From DASQUK01 sp046723645 (GTDB taxonomy: Bacteria > Actinomycetota > Acidimicrobiia > Acidimicrobiales > VFJN01), in NCBI GenBank assembly GCA_046723645.1, contig JBKOUY010000184.1:1-8625 (forward strand): DNA of 8,625 nt. Direction: 5' to 3'. The first letter of the stretch is position 1. Each line of letters begins with the position of its first letter. Below the pieces are notes generated by a model. It searched no databases. It was given only the letters and a program-made list of their open reading frames with translations, and was not told where the DNA came from. The translations under genes were made by a program, and so were the position numbers. Below, piece by piece: positions 1 to 6,108 of this stretch.

Positions 1-718
1 GGCGACCGCACCGGCGGGCGCCGCCCGCCGGCCGGATCCGATCGCCAGCCTCGCCACCGTGGTCCCGCTGGCCGACCTGGCGGCGCCGGCCCGGCTCGAC
101 GAGCGGCCGTGGTCGCTACCGATCGCCGTGGCAGAACGCACCCTGTCCGCCGCCGGCCTGGTGGTCTACGAGGGCGAGCACGCCCTCGTCGCCGGCCCCG
201 CCCGTTCGGGCAAGAGCACGACCCTGTTGACCGTGGCGGCCGCCTGTCGGGCGGCGCGCGCGGACGCCTGCGTGATCGCCGTCGCCGGGCTGCGCTCGCC
301 GTTGGCCGGGGAGCCGTCGATCGGCGAGGCGGTGGCGCCCGCCGCCATCGGCGAGAGGCTCATGCCGCTGGTGGACCGGGCCGCCGGCGACGGACGGCTG
401 GCGCTGGTGCTGGTCGACGACGCCGAATCGGTCGACGACGCCGGCGGCGTGCTCGAGCGCCTGTCGACCTCCGACCTCCCGGGCCTGCTGTTCGTCGCGG
501 CGGGCCGCAACGACGGCATCCGCACCGGCTACTCACACTGGACCCGGCCGCTCCGGCGCTCGAAGCTCGGCGTGCTCCTGCGACCGGACGTCGACCTCGA
601 CGGAGACATCCTCGGCGCGTCGCTGCCGCGGCGGGCCCCGGTGGCCATGGTCCCCGGCCGGGGCTACATCGTGAACAGCGGCGAGGCCGAGCTCGTGCAG
701 GTCGCGCTGCCCGGCTGA
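1..718 (+). CDS. FtsK/SpoIIIE (EccC-like) ATPase, C-terminal part, 5' truncated
   Basis: This is the last 238 codons of a gene that enters from the left edge; the first complete codon is at base 2. A GTG at 59 could be a start, but the frame stays open to the edge and the upstream residues match the linker that precedes FtsK-type domains, so I treat it as internal. The fragment is one P-loop ATPase domain. Walker A is GPARSGKST at residues 65-73, and Walker B is LALVLVDD at 133-140. A typical distal block with SHWTRPLRRSK is near 178-188, and the tail is PGRGYIVNSGEAELVQVALP. This pattern is typical of the final ATPase module of multi-domain FtsK/SpoIIIE proteins such as EccC of type VII secretion, which move WXG substrates across the membrane. 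Two WXG-type genes lie 3-4 kb downstream and support that reading. The membrane part and other ATPase modules are outside the window, so an FHA-FtsK variant cannot be excluded. Confidence 0.85.
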   Translation, partial: ATAPAGAARRPDPIASLATVVPLADLAAPARLDERPWSLPIAVAERTLSAAGLVVYEGEHALVAGPARSGKSTTLLTVAAACRAARADACVIAVAGLRSPLAGEPSIGEAVAPAAIGERLMPLVDRAAGDGRLALVLVDDAESVDDAGGVLERLSTSDLPGLLFVAAGRNDGIRTGYSHWTRPLRRSKLGVLLRPDVDLDGDILGASLPRRAPVAMVPGRGYIVNSGEAELVQVALPG

Positions 719-733
719 TCCGCCGACCACCGG

Positions 734-781
734 AAAACCTGCCGCGGAAATGGTCGCCCAGGCAACCGATCCCGCGGCAGG
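734..781 (-). terminator. Hairpin terminator for the minus-strand operon
   Basis: The arms CCTGCCGCGG (738-747) and CCGCGGCAGG (772-781) are perfect 10-bp complements with a 24-nt loop. Read on the minus strand, the stem is followed directly by TTTT (complement of 734-737), whereas the plus strand has AAAA after the stem. Inside the loop, 752-757 and 762-767 can extend the pairing, with a U-G wobble only in the minus-strand RNA. The hairpin begins 24 nt beyond the lipoprotein stop codon. It fits an intrinsic terminator for the leftward operon; the stem may also block rightward transcription from the ATPase gene. Confidence 0.7.
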
Positions 782-805
782 AAAACGGCAGGGTGGCGGC
801 GCCGG

Positions 806-1729
806 CTACGGGCCGGCGTCGATCGTCGACAGGGTGGCGGCGCCGGCGTCGAGCACGTAGACCTCGTCGCCGGCTGCGCCGAGGGCCACGAGCGCGGAGC
901 CGTCGCCGCGGCGCAGCACCAGCTCCAGCCGCCCGTCGTCGCCGATGCGCCACACCTCGTTGGTGAAGGTCAGGACGAGGAGGCCGTCGCCGGTGGCCGC
1001 GATGTCGCGCGCCTCGATGTAGGAGTCGCCGGCGGCGGCGCCCTCCGCCGGGGGCTCGACGGGGTTGCCGTCCTCGTCCCGCTCGACCTCCTGTGTGAGC
1101 CCCTCGGGACCGCCGCCGGGCGCCAGCGCCACGATCCGGCCGCCGAGCACCTGGTCGTCTACGTAGTAGAGCGTGCCGTCGGGCGCCACGCTGAGCGGTC
1201 CTGCGAGGGCGTCGCCGACCGACTCGCCGACTTTCCCGTCGGCGCTGATCGACACCACCTGCAGCGCATCGTGGTCGGCGACGAAGACGGTGCCGTCCGT
1301 GGCGGCGGTCAGCGCGCTCAGCTCCCGGACCGCGGGCACCTCGCTGGCCGCGGCCCGCCCGTCCCGGTACCGCACCAGGCTGGCCCGGTCCGGGTCGGTG
1401 GCGAAGAGCGTCCCGTCGTCGCTGGCGCCGACGCCGGCCGCGGCCGACACCTCGTCGAGGCCCTCGACCTCCGCCAAGCCGTCGCCGGTCACCTCGAGCA
1501 CCGTGCCATCCCCGGACACGACCCAGACGCCATCCCCGCCGGCGGCGACGTCGACCGCCTCGGCGAGGCCGTCGTCCTCGGCCACCGTCTCGAGCCGGCC
1601 GACGTCCCGGGCCTCGTCGTCGGCGTCGTCGTCGTCACCCGAGCACGCGGCGAGCGCCACGGCGCCGCCCCCGAGGGCGATCGCGAGGGCCAGCGAGAGC
1701 GCCGGCGTCGGCCGGACCAGGCGTGGCAT
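806..1729 (-). CDS. Secreted lipoprotein, predicted six-bladed beta-propeller
   Basis: A 307-aa protein with a lipoprotein signal: basic MPRLVRP, a hydrophobic core, then lipobox LAAC with the acylated Cys at 29, followed by an Asp-rich linker (SGDDDDADDE). The mature part has six repeats of about 28-45 residues, at roughly 58-84, 94-124, 138-165, 178-206, 240-266 and 280-306. Each has the pattern aa-xxDGtvfvxD-xxxxVxxixxDG, as in NHL, SMP-30 or PQQ-type propellers. A loop at 212-238 interrupts blade 4/5. I predict an extracytoplasmic, membrane-anchored propeller that binds a protein or ligand; no catalytic residues are evident. I chose ATG 1729 over an upstream start at 1828 because the longer version puts an Arg/His-rich stretch before the signal and overlaps the previous gene. 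The start shares one base with the upstream stop (TGATG), indicating translational coupling. It is the last gene of the WXG operon. Confidence 0.85.
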   Translation of the reverse strand: MPRLVRPTPALSLALAIALGGGAVALAACSGDDDDADDEARDVGRLETVAEDDGLAEAVDVAAGGDGVWVVSGDGTVLEVTGDGLAEVEGLDEVSAAAGVGASDDGTLFATDPDRASLVRYRDGRAAASEVPAVRELSALTAATDGTVFVADHDALQVVSISADGKVGESVGDALAGPLSVAPDGTLYYVDDQVLGGRIVALAPGGGPEGLTQEVERDEDGNPVEPPAEGAAAGDSYIEARDIAATGDGLLVLTFTNEVWRIGDDGRLELVLRRGDGSALVALGAAGDEVYVLDAGAATLSTIDAGP

Positions 1730-3786
1730 CAGCGATGTTCGAGGCTGTCGATGACCTCGTCCATGCGCTGGCCGGCGGCGGTGCGGTCGCCGGCGATGGC
1801 GTCGCCCACCGGGTCGGAGTTGAGCCACTCGTTGTACGCCCGCTGCTCGTCGGGGCTCATCTCGGCGTAGGGCTTGATGGGCCGCCGGTCCCCGGACGTC
1901 CCGTCGGCGAAGAAGTCGGTGTCCATGCCGTGGGCCTGGCTGCCCAGCGCGGCAGTGGTGGCATCGATGACCTGGGACGACGTCCAGGTGCCCCGGACCC
2001 CGTACTCGTAGGCGGCCGTCGCGCTCGTGAGCTCGGCCCTGATGCCGTCACGCACGTTGGCCATGTTGGCGTAGTCGCGGTCCACCGCGCCCTCGAGGCC
2101 CGACATACCGAAGTTGTCGATCGCCTGGTCGAGGGCGAAGCTGCCGATGCTGATGGCGGAGCTCGCGGTCTGACCGCCGACCGGCACGAGCCCCACGACG
2201 TCCTTCACCAGGCCGACGCCGTCGAGGAAGCTCTGGCGCGCGGCGATGCGGGCCTCGGTGGCCTCGACCTGGGCGTTCTCGTCGGCCTCGGTGACCAACC
2301 CCATGAGGCCGCCGATATGACGCGACTCGCCGCCGAAGCCGTCACCGGTGTCGGACGCGAGCGTGTGCTGGACGAACTCGAGGCTCCCCCGGTACACCGA
2401 GTTGGCGGCGTCGTCGTTGCCCATCAGGACCTTGAGGAAGTCGTGGGCGTTGTAGAGGCCCTGCTGGGCGTTCTCGTCGACGTCGCCCACCGACGAGGGC
2501 ATCACCTCGTGGGTGCGGTCGGCGAGCTGGTCGATGTGGGTGCGGGCGCCCTCGCCCAGCGTCGGCAGCAGCTGGTCGAAGTGGACCCCGTCCTGGTCGC
2601 CAACCGTGTCGACGACGATCTCGAACAGCGCGTCCGACTTCGTGTCGTCCCAGTGCTGCAGGCCGTTGTCGACCACGCTCGCCAGCGCGTCGCCCAGGAT
2701 GGGGTCGAGGGTGTTGGGGCTATAGCGCAGCAGCATCTCCATGTTGGTGGCGGTGCGGCCCGGGTAATAGATGGTGCCGTCGCCGGGGTTCTTCATGCCC
2801 AGCCAGTCGAGCGACGCATCCTGGTTGGCGCCGAGCGCTTCGAGGATGTTGATCTCGGCCGTCGAGTCCTGGAAGCCCCACGGGATGGTGTTCATGTAGC
2901 CGGTGGGCGTGGCGTCGTGCGCCAGTAGGTAGTCGAGCTGCCGGTTGGCGACGTCGACGAGCACGTCGTTCGGCAGCGCCCCGTTTTTCACCAGCAGGCT
3001 GTAGTGCAGGTTGTTCGGCTGGTCGAAGTCGTCGGGCTGCCAGAAGTCGGTGAACTCCCGCACCCAGTCCTCGTTCAGCCGATCGCCGTCGGCGAGGTCA
3101 TGGTTGTCCGGGTCTAGGCGGTCGATCTGGGGCGTGGCGGCCCGCGTGTCCATCGCGGTGGTGAGGATGGTGGCGAACGGCAGCAGCCGCTCCTGACCCC
3201 ATCCCGGGTTGTCGCCGTACTCGCCGCGGGGCCAGGCCGCCTCAATGAGCGCCGGGATCCGGACCATGCCGTCGACGCCCATGGCCTCGACGAACGTGAC
3301 CGCGAACGCAGGGTCGAACTGTCCCCGGGTCGCCCTGTCCGCGAGCCCGTCGAGCTCGCCGGCGGCGATGCCGTCCTCCATGGCGGCACGGATGTCCTGC
3401 GTCAGCTGGTTGGCCGCCGCGATGGCGGCGTCGCGGTCCGCGTAGCCCACGTGGCCCAGGCTGAGGATCGACGCGTCCGCCATCGTGAGCACCATCGCGT
3501 CGAGCTGGGCCTGGCTGAGCTGCCGTTCGCCGAGGCTCTGGTTGGCCTGGAAGAACGCGTTGGCGACGTCGCCGGCGAACTCGTCGAGGTGGTGCCAGTC
3601 GCCGACCAGGTCGGCGAGGGTGGCGTCCGGCTCGCCGAACGACGGTAGGTAGGGCGAGCCGCTGGCCCGGAGGCTGGCGAGCTTGCCGGCCACCGCGTCG
3701 GCCTGGGTCTTCAGCGTGGCGACGAGGGCGAGCCCGTCGCTCGAGTAGCGACCGAGCTTGAAGGGGTTGGCGCTGCTGGTGGCCAT
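1729..3786 (-). CDS. Large helical protein, DUF6571-like, candidate type VII substrate or partner
   Basis: A 685-aa, mostly alpha-helical soluble protein with no signal peptide. An N-terminal helical region contains DWHHLDEFAGDVANAFF (63-79), resembling the start of large WXG-associated proteins. The segment FDPAFAVTFVEAMGVDG (157-173) resembles the phrase recurring in actinobacterial DUF6571-type proteins; that family match is from memory and is moderate. Residues about 522-556 form a Gly-rich hydrophobic stretch (VGLVKDVVGLVPVGG...), similar to linkers before the C-terminal part of some secreted polymorphic proteins. The C-terminus (about 600-685) is hydrophilic, with YNEWLNSDP near 651-659. 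I recognise no toxin or enzyme motif. A YxxxD match (YADRD, 115-119) exists, but it is internal and not the usual C-terminal secretion tag. The gene starts 14 nt after the WXG gene, without a strong ribosome site, and ends overlapping the lipoprotein start. The layout suggests a protein that travels with or is chaperoned by the WXG protein. Confidence 0.8.
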   Translation of the reverse strand: MATSSANPFKLGRYSSDGLALVATLKTQADAVAGKLASLRASGSPYLPSFGEPDATLADLVGDWHHLDEFAGDVANAFFQANQSLGERQLSQAQLDAMVLTMADASILSLGHVGYADRDAAIAAANQLTQDIRAAMEDGIAAGELDGLADRATRGQFDPAFAVTFVEAMGVDGMVRIPALIEAAWPRGEYGDNPGWGQERLLPFATILTTAMDTRAATPQIDRLDPDNHDLADGDRLNEDWVREFTDFWQPDDFDQPNNLHYSLLVKNGALPNDVLVDVANRQLDYLLAHDATPTGYMNTIPWGFQDSTAEINILEALGANQDASLDWLGMKNPGDGTIYYPGRTATNMEMLLRYSPNTLDPILGDALASVVDNGLQHWDDTKSDALFEIVVDTVGDQDGVHFDQLLPTLGEGARTHIDQLADRTHEVMPSSVGDVDENAQQGLYNAHDFLKVLMGNDDAANSVYRGSLEFVQHTLASDTGDGFGGESRHIGGLMGLVTEADENAQVEATEARIAARQSFLDGVGLVKDVVGLVPVGGQTASSAISIGSFALDQAIDNFGMSGLEGAVDRDYANMANVRDGIRAELTSATAAYEYGVRGTWTSSQVIDATTAALGSQAHGMDTDFFADGTSGDRRPIKPYAEMSPDEQRAYNEWLNSDPVGDAIAGDRTAAGQRMDEVIDSLEHR

Positions 3787-3800
3787 CTGCGTGCTTCGGC

Positions 3801-4181
3801 TCAGACCGGGATGTTGCGGCCGTAGGGACGCGTCGTGGATGCCGGCGGGTCGGGCTCCAGCGCCGCCTGGTTGTAGCGGCGCTGCGCCTGGTTGGCGCCC
3901 TCGGCGCCCGACACGATCGACGACGCCAGCGTGGCCAGCGTCTCCTTCAGCCCTGCGGCGGTTCCGGTGATGCGGCCGTAGCCGCGGTCGAACTCGTCGC
4001 GGTAGGTGCCCGCCCAGTCGACGATGGTGGGCAGCATCGTCGAACGGGACTCGAGCTGGGTGCCGAGTGTGCTGGCCGCGGCGTTGAGCGCGGCCACCGC
4101 GGCGGCCGCAGCCCCCCAGGGAAAATCGGCCACGGTGGCGCCGGCCACCGCCTCGACCCTTGCCGGCATCTCGGCCGCCAT
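3801..4181 (-). CDS. WXG-motif small protein (Esx-like)
   Basis: A 126-aa, Ala-rich helical-hairpin protein. Helix 1 is about residues 23-50. The turn carries the canonical W-x-G as WAG at 56-58 (VDWAGTYRDEFDRGY), followed by a second helix to about 108. This is the WXG100 layout used by type VII secreted dimers. The length exceeds the usual 100 aa because of a polar Pro/Arg tail (109-126). No exact YxxxD/E tag is present; the nearest is Tyr103 with Glu109. The frame is open back to 4622, but ATG 4181 is the better start: it has the sequence GGGGAGGAA just upstream and avoids running through the divergent promoter and the opposite WXG100 gene. It is the first gene of the leftward operon. Its likely dimer partner is the divergent 93-aa protein or the N-terminus of the 685-aa protein, which is inference. 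Confidence 0.82.
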   Translation of the reverse strand: MAAEMPARVEAVAGATVADFPWGAAAAAVAALNAAASTLGTQLESRSTMLPTIVDWAGTYRDEFDRGYGRITGTAAGLKETLATLASSIVSGAEGANQAQRRYNQAALEPDPPASTTRPYGRNIPV

Positions 4182-4184
4182 GCG

Positions 4185-4193
4185 TTCCTCCCC
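4185..4193 (-). promoter_or_regulatory. Strong ribosome binding site of the minus-strand WXG gene
   Basis: On the minus strand the bases read GGGGAGGAA, ending 3 nt before ATG 4181. This is a near-consensus Shine-Dalgarno sequence and decides the start among the several in-frame upstream options. Confidence 0.75.
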
Positions 4194-4227
4194 ACTCCCG
4201 CAGCCGCCCGCCCCAGCGAACGGCGAC

Positions 4228-4233
4228 ACACTA
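4228..4233 (-). promoter_or_regulatory. Candidate -10 box, leftward promoter
   Basis: The minus strand reads TAGTGT here, matching the actinobacterial TAnnnT -10 pattern. It would start transcription near 4221, giving a leader of about 40 nt before ATG 4181. No convincing TTGACA-like -35 box lies 17 bp upstream (CACTGG is there), so an activator or an alternative sigma factor may be needed. Confidence 0.4.
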
Positions 4234-4243
4234 CTTGGCCGCT

Positions 4244-4260
4244 CACGGCACCAGTGCGTG
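4244..4260. promoter_or_regulatory. Candidate operator: imperfect dyad between the divergent -10 boxes
   Basis: The 17 bases read CACGGCACCAGTGCGTG. GCAC/GTGC pair around a CA centre at 4252.5, and the outer CAC/GTG pair if one G on the left is bulged. The dyad sits almost exactly midway between the two -10 boxes, where a regulator could act on both promoters at once. The short arms make chance occurrence possible in GC-rich DNA. Confidence 0.35.
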
Positions 4261-4265
4261 CTGGC

Positions 4266-4271
4266 TAGTGT
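4266..4271 (+). promoter_or_regulatory. Candidate -10 box, rightward promoter
   Basis: TAGTGT fits TAnnnT and is the mirror image of the leftward box. Transcription would begin near 4278, leaving a leader of about 65 nt before ATG 4344 that includes the hairpin at 4301-4320. The sequence 17 bp upstream (TCACGG) is not a good -35 box. Confidence 0.4.
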
Positions 4272-4300
4272 GTCCGCCGGCGGGCGGCTGGCTGGGACGA

Positions 4301-4320
4301 GCCGACCTTGGGGGGTCGGC
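4301..4320 (+). promoter_or_regulatory. Leader hairpin upstream of the WXG100-like gene
   Basis: GCCGACC (4301-4307) pairs perfectly with GGTCGGC (4314-4320) around a six-base TTGGGG loop. The stem ends about 10 nt before the ribosome site. It has no T-run, so it is not a standard terminator. It could stabilise the mRNA or modulate translation of the highly expressed small protein expected here. Confidence 0.45.
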
Positions 4321-4330
4321 GCTGCTGCAA

Positions 4331-4337
4331 AGGGGAG
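4331..4337 (+). promoter_or_regulatory. Ribosome binding site of the WXG100-like gene
   Basis: AGGGGAG lies 6 nt before ATG 4344. It supports this start over an in-frame TTG at 4308, which would lie inside the leader hairpin. Confidence 0.7.
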
Positions 4338-4343
4338 CCAACG

Positions 4344-4625
4344 ATGACGCAGGGTGTGGTCAAGTCCACGACCGAGGCGATCCAGGCCATCGACAACATG
4401 AAGAAGACCATCAACGGCGGCCTGCTCGACAGCATCAGCACGTTCGTGAGCCACGGCGACAGCCTCAATCCCGAGAACTTCGCCGGGGGATCGGCCGATG
4501 CCTTCTACGCCGAGTGGCCCGACACCAAGCGTGCGCTGCAGACCGCCATCGAGCGGCTGACGATGATGAGCGACGACATCATGACCGTCAACACCAACAT
4601 CCAGACGGCGGGTGGTAACCAATAG
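4344..4625 (+). CDS. WXG100-family-like small protein with FAG instead of WXG
   Basis: A 93-aa protein of classic Esx size: helix 1 at about 5-35, a turn, then helix 2 at about 50-87. The turn motif position holds F-A-G (46-48, NPENFAGGSADAFYAEW) instead of W-x-G, while the downstream AdaFyaeW pattern is typical of actinobacterial WXG100 proteins. The conserved Trp58 lies in helix 2. No C-terminal YxxxD/E tag is present, so export may depend on a tagged partner. WXG100 proteins form four-helix-bundle dimers exported by FtsK/SpoIIIE-type motors, one of which ends at base 718. The gene is first in the rightward run, with a good ribosome site, and its last 14 bases overlap the kinase gene. The opposite-strand WXG protein, controlled by the mirror promoter, is a natural candidate partner. 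The family assignment is likely; pairing is inference. Confidence 0.75.
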   Translation: MTQGVVKSTTEAIQAIDNMKKTINGGLLDSISTFVSHGDSLNPENFAGGSADAFYAEWPDTKRALQTAIERLTMMSDDIMTVNTNIQTAGGNQ

Positions 4626-6075
4626 CCACCACCCGACGGTCGGCGACTACGAGCTCGAACGGCAGATAGGAGCCGGCGCATCGGGGACGGTGTGGCGGGC
4701 TCACAGCCGAGGCCCGGTCGCCCGGGTCGTCGCCCTCAAGCGGTTGCCCATCGGCGGTGGCCCCGGCGAGCTCGACCGGCTCCGCCGGGAGGCCACCCTC
4801 CTCACCGAGCTGGACCACCCGCACGTCGTGCGGGTGCTCGAGGTGGTGCACGACGGGGACGGCATCGCGCTGGCCATGCAGTTCGCGCCCGGCGGGTCCC
4901 TCGACGACCTGTTGGCCGAGCGCGCCCGCCTGGCGCCGGGTGAGGTCGTCGCCGTCGCGGCGCCGGTTGCCGACGCACTGGCGTCCGCCCATCGGCGCGG
5001 CATCCTCCACGGCGACGTCAAGCCCGCCAACATCCTGTTCACGTCGGACGGCGAGCCGCTCCTGTCGGACTTCGGCGTCGCCCGGGCGCTGGGTGGTCGC
5101 CGCACCAGCGACCAGGTGAGCGGCACCGCCGAGTACGTGGCCCCGGAGCTGCTCGACGGCGCCGACCCCAACCCGCGCGCCGACGTCTACTCGCTGGGCG
5201 TCGTCTGCTACCAGGCGCTGGCGGGGCAGCCGCCGTACACGGGTCCGGTGCCGCTGGCGGTGGTGAGGGCGGCCGACGCGGGCAGGCACCTGCGCCTCGA
5301 GAGCCTGACGCATGTGCCCGAAGCGCTGGCGGCGGTGGTCGAGCGGGCCATGGACCGCGATCCCGAGCGGCGGTTCGCGTCGGCCGATGACCTCGCGCGT
5401 GCGCTGCGTTCAACGGTCACCCCGGGCGACGTTGGCGTCCCGGGTCCCGCGACGAGCGCGGGCACCGCTGACGGTGGCGAGCCGGCCGGGGCTACCCGGA
5501 CGTTCGGACCCCGCCCTCCCCGCCCCGAGCCCGAGGCGTCGCGGCGGCCTCGGGCACCGGGCCGGATCCCGATGCTCGCGGCCGCCGGCCTCGGAGCCGC
5601 CGGGTTGCTGCTCCTCGTGCTGGGGCCGCTGTCGTCCGACGACGGCGCGCCGGACTGCCCCGAGGACGAGGCGAGCGCGGCCACCGGTGGCGGGGCTGCG
5701 GCCGCGGTGGAAGGCGATCCGGAGGGCGACGGCTGCCCGACCGTCGGCGTGTATCGGCCCGAGGCTGTGGCCGGTACCGAGCTGATGGTGCTGAGCATCC
5801 GCATCGACGGCGACCGGCAGCGGATCGCGATCGGCGAGCCGGGCGACCAGCTCCTGCTCGGCGACTGGGACTGCGACGGCGCCGACACGCCCGGCCTCTA
5901 CCGGACACGCCACGGCGACGTGCAGTACTTCGATGCGTGGCCCGAGGTGGAGCGGCAGCGCTACGAGCCCAACCGCTCCGAGGCGGCCGCGCCGGGCGGG
6001 ACGGCGGCGCTCGGCGAAGGGACCGGCGAACGCTGCGACCGCATCGAGGTGGCATCATCTGGGGGCGCCTCTTGA
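4612..6075 (+). CDS. Transmembrane Ser/Thr protein kinase (PknB-like) with FG-GAP-like ectodomain
   Basis: A 487-aa receptor-type kinase. The cytosolic kinase domain spans about 13-268: glycine loop IGAGASGTV (19-27), ATP lysine K43, helix-C E60, catalytic loop HGDVKPAN (133-140) with Asp135, DFG (153-155) and GTAEYVAPE (171-179). A Pro/Arg-rich juxtamembrane linker (about 269-318) leads to one membrane helix (about 320-339). The outer part (341-487) has four cysteines (349, 375, 421, 475), a VGVYRPE segment, and GDWDCDGADTPGLYR (417-431), a Ca-binding-like motif of FG-GAP/VCBS-type repeats. The catalytic loop has Gly where most such kinases have Arg (HGD, not HRD). GTG 4612 is the start that gives a full domain; it overlaps the WXG100-like gene by 14 nt, so translation is probably coupled. 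Likely role: sensing outside the cell and phosphorylating secretion or cell-envelope targets; substrates are unknown. Confidence 0.92.
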   Translation: MVTNSHHPTVGDYELERQIGAGASGTVWRAHSRGPVARVVALKRLPIGGGPGELDRLRREATLLTELDHPHVVRVLEVVHDGDGIALAMQFAPGGSLDDLLAERARLAPGEVVAVAAPVADALASAHRRGILHGDVKPANILFTSDGEPLLSDFGVARALGGRRTSDQVSGTAEYVAPELLDGADPNPRADVYSLGVVCYQALAGQPPYTGPVPLAVVRAADAGRHLRLESLTHVPEALAAVVERAMDRDPERRFASADDLARALRSTVTPGDVGVPGPATSAGTADGGEPAGATRTFGPRPPRPEPEASRRPRAPGRIPMLAAAGLGAAGLLLLVLGPLSSDDGAPDCPEDEASAATGGGAAAAVEGDPEGDGCPTVGVYRPEAVAGTELMVLSIRIDGDRQRIAIGEPGDQLLLGDWDCDGADTPGLYRTRHGDVQYFDAWPEVERQRYEPNRSEAAAPGGTAALGEGTGERCDRIEVASSGGAS

Positions 6076-6108
6076 TCGAGTCGGTTGCTGGGGGACGGTG
6101 ACGCGCAG

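Larger units (their letters stand above)
4225..4274. repeat. Perfect 9-bp inverted repeat spanning both divergent promoters
   Basis: GACACACTA at 4225-4233 is the exact reverse complement of TAGTGTGTC at 4266-4274. The arms are 32 bp apart and centred at 4249.5. The similarity continues outward: both read away from the centre as TAGTGTGTC(C)GCCG, with one extra C on the right. Each arm contains a TAGTGT -10-like box pointing towards its own WXG gene. This is mirror symmetry of two core promoters, which implies coordinated expression of the two operons. Confidence 0.65.

Noticed and set aside
59..61. GTG as the start of the FtsK-like gene
   Set aside because: The frame stays open to the window edge and the upstream residues read as a normal linker before the ATPase module, so the gene is 5' truncated by the window.
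1730..1828. N-terminal extension of the lipoprotein to 1828
   Set aside because: It adds an Arg/His-rich stretch before a clear signal peptide and overlaps the coding region of the 685-aa gene.
1723..2928. 401-codon open frame on the plus strand
   Set aside because: It is antisense to the 685-aa gene; its Val/Gly/Asp-rich composition has no recognisable motif and it has no convincing ribosome site.
4274..4283. 10-bp palindrome CCGCCGGCGG near the rightward transcription start
   Set aside because: Low-complexity GC palindromes are common in this composition; no independent support as an operator.
4182..4622. N-terminal extension of the minus-strand WXG protein to 4622
   Set aside because: It would cross the divergent promoter region and the opposite WXG100-like gene; a strong ribosome site supports ATG 4181.
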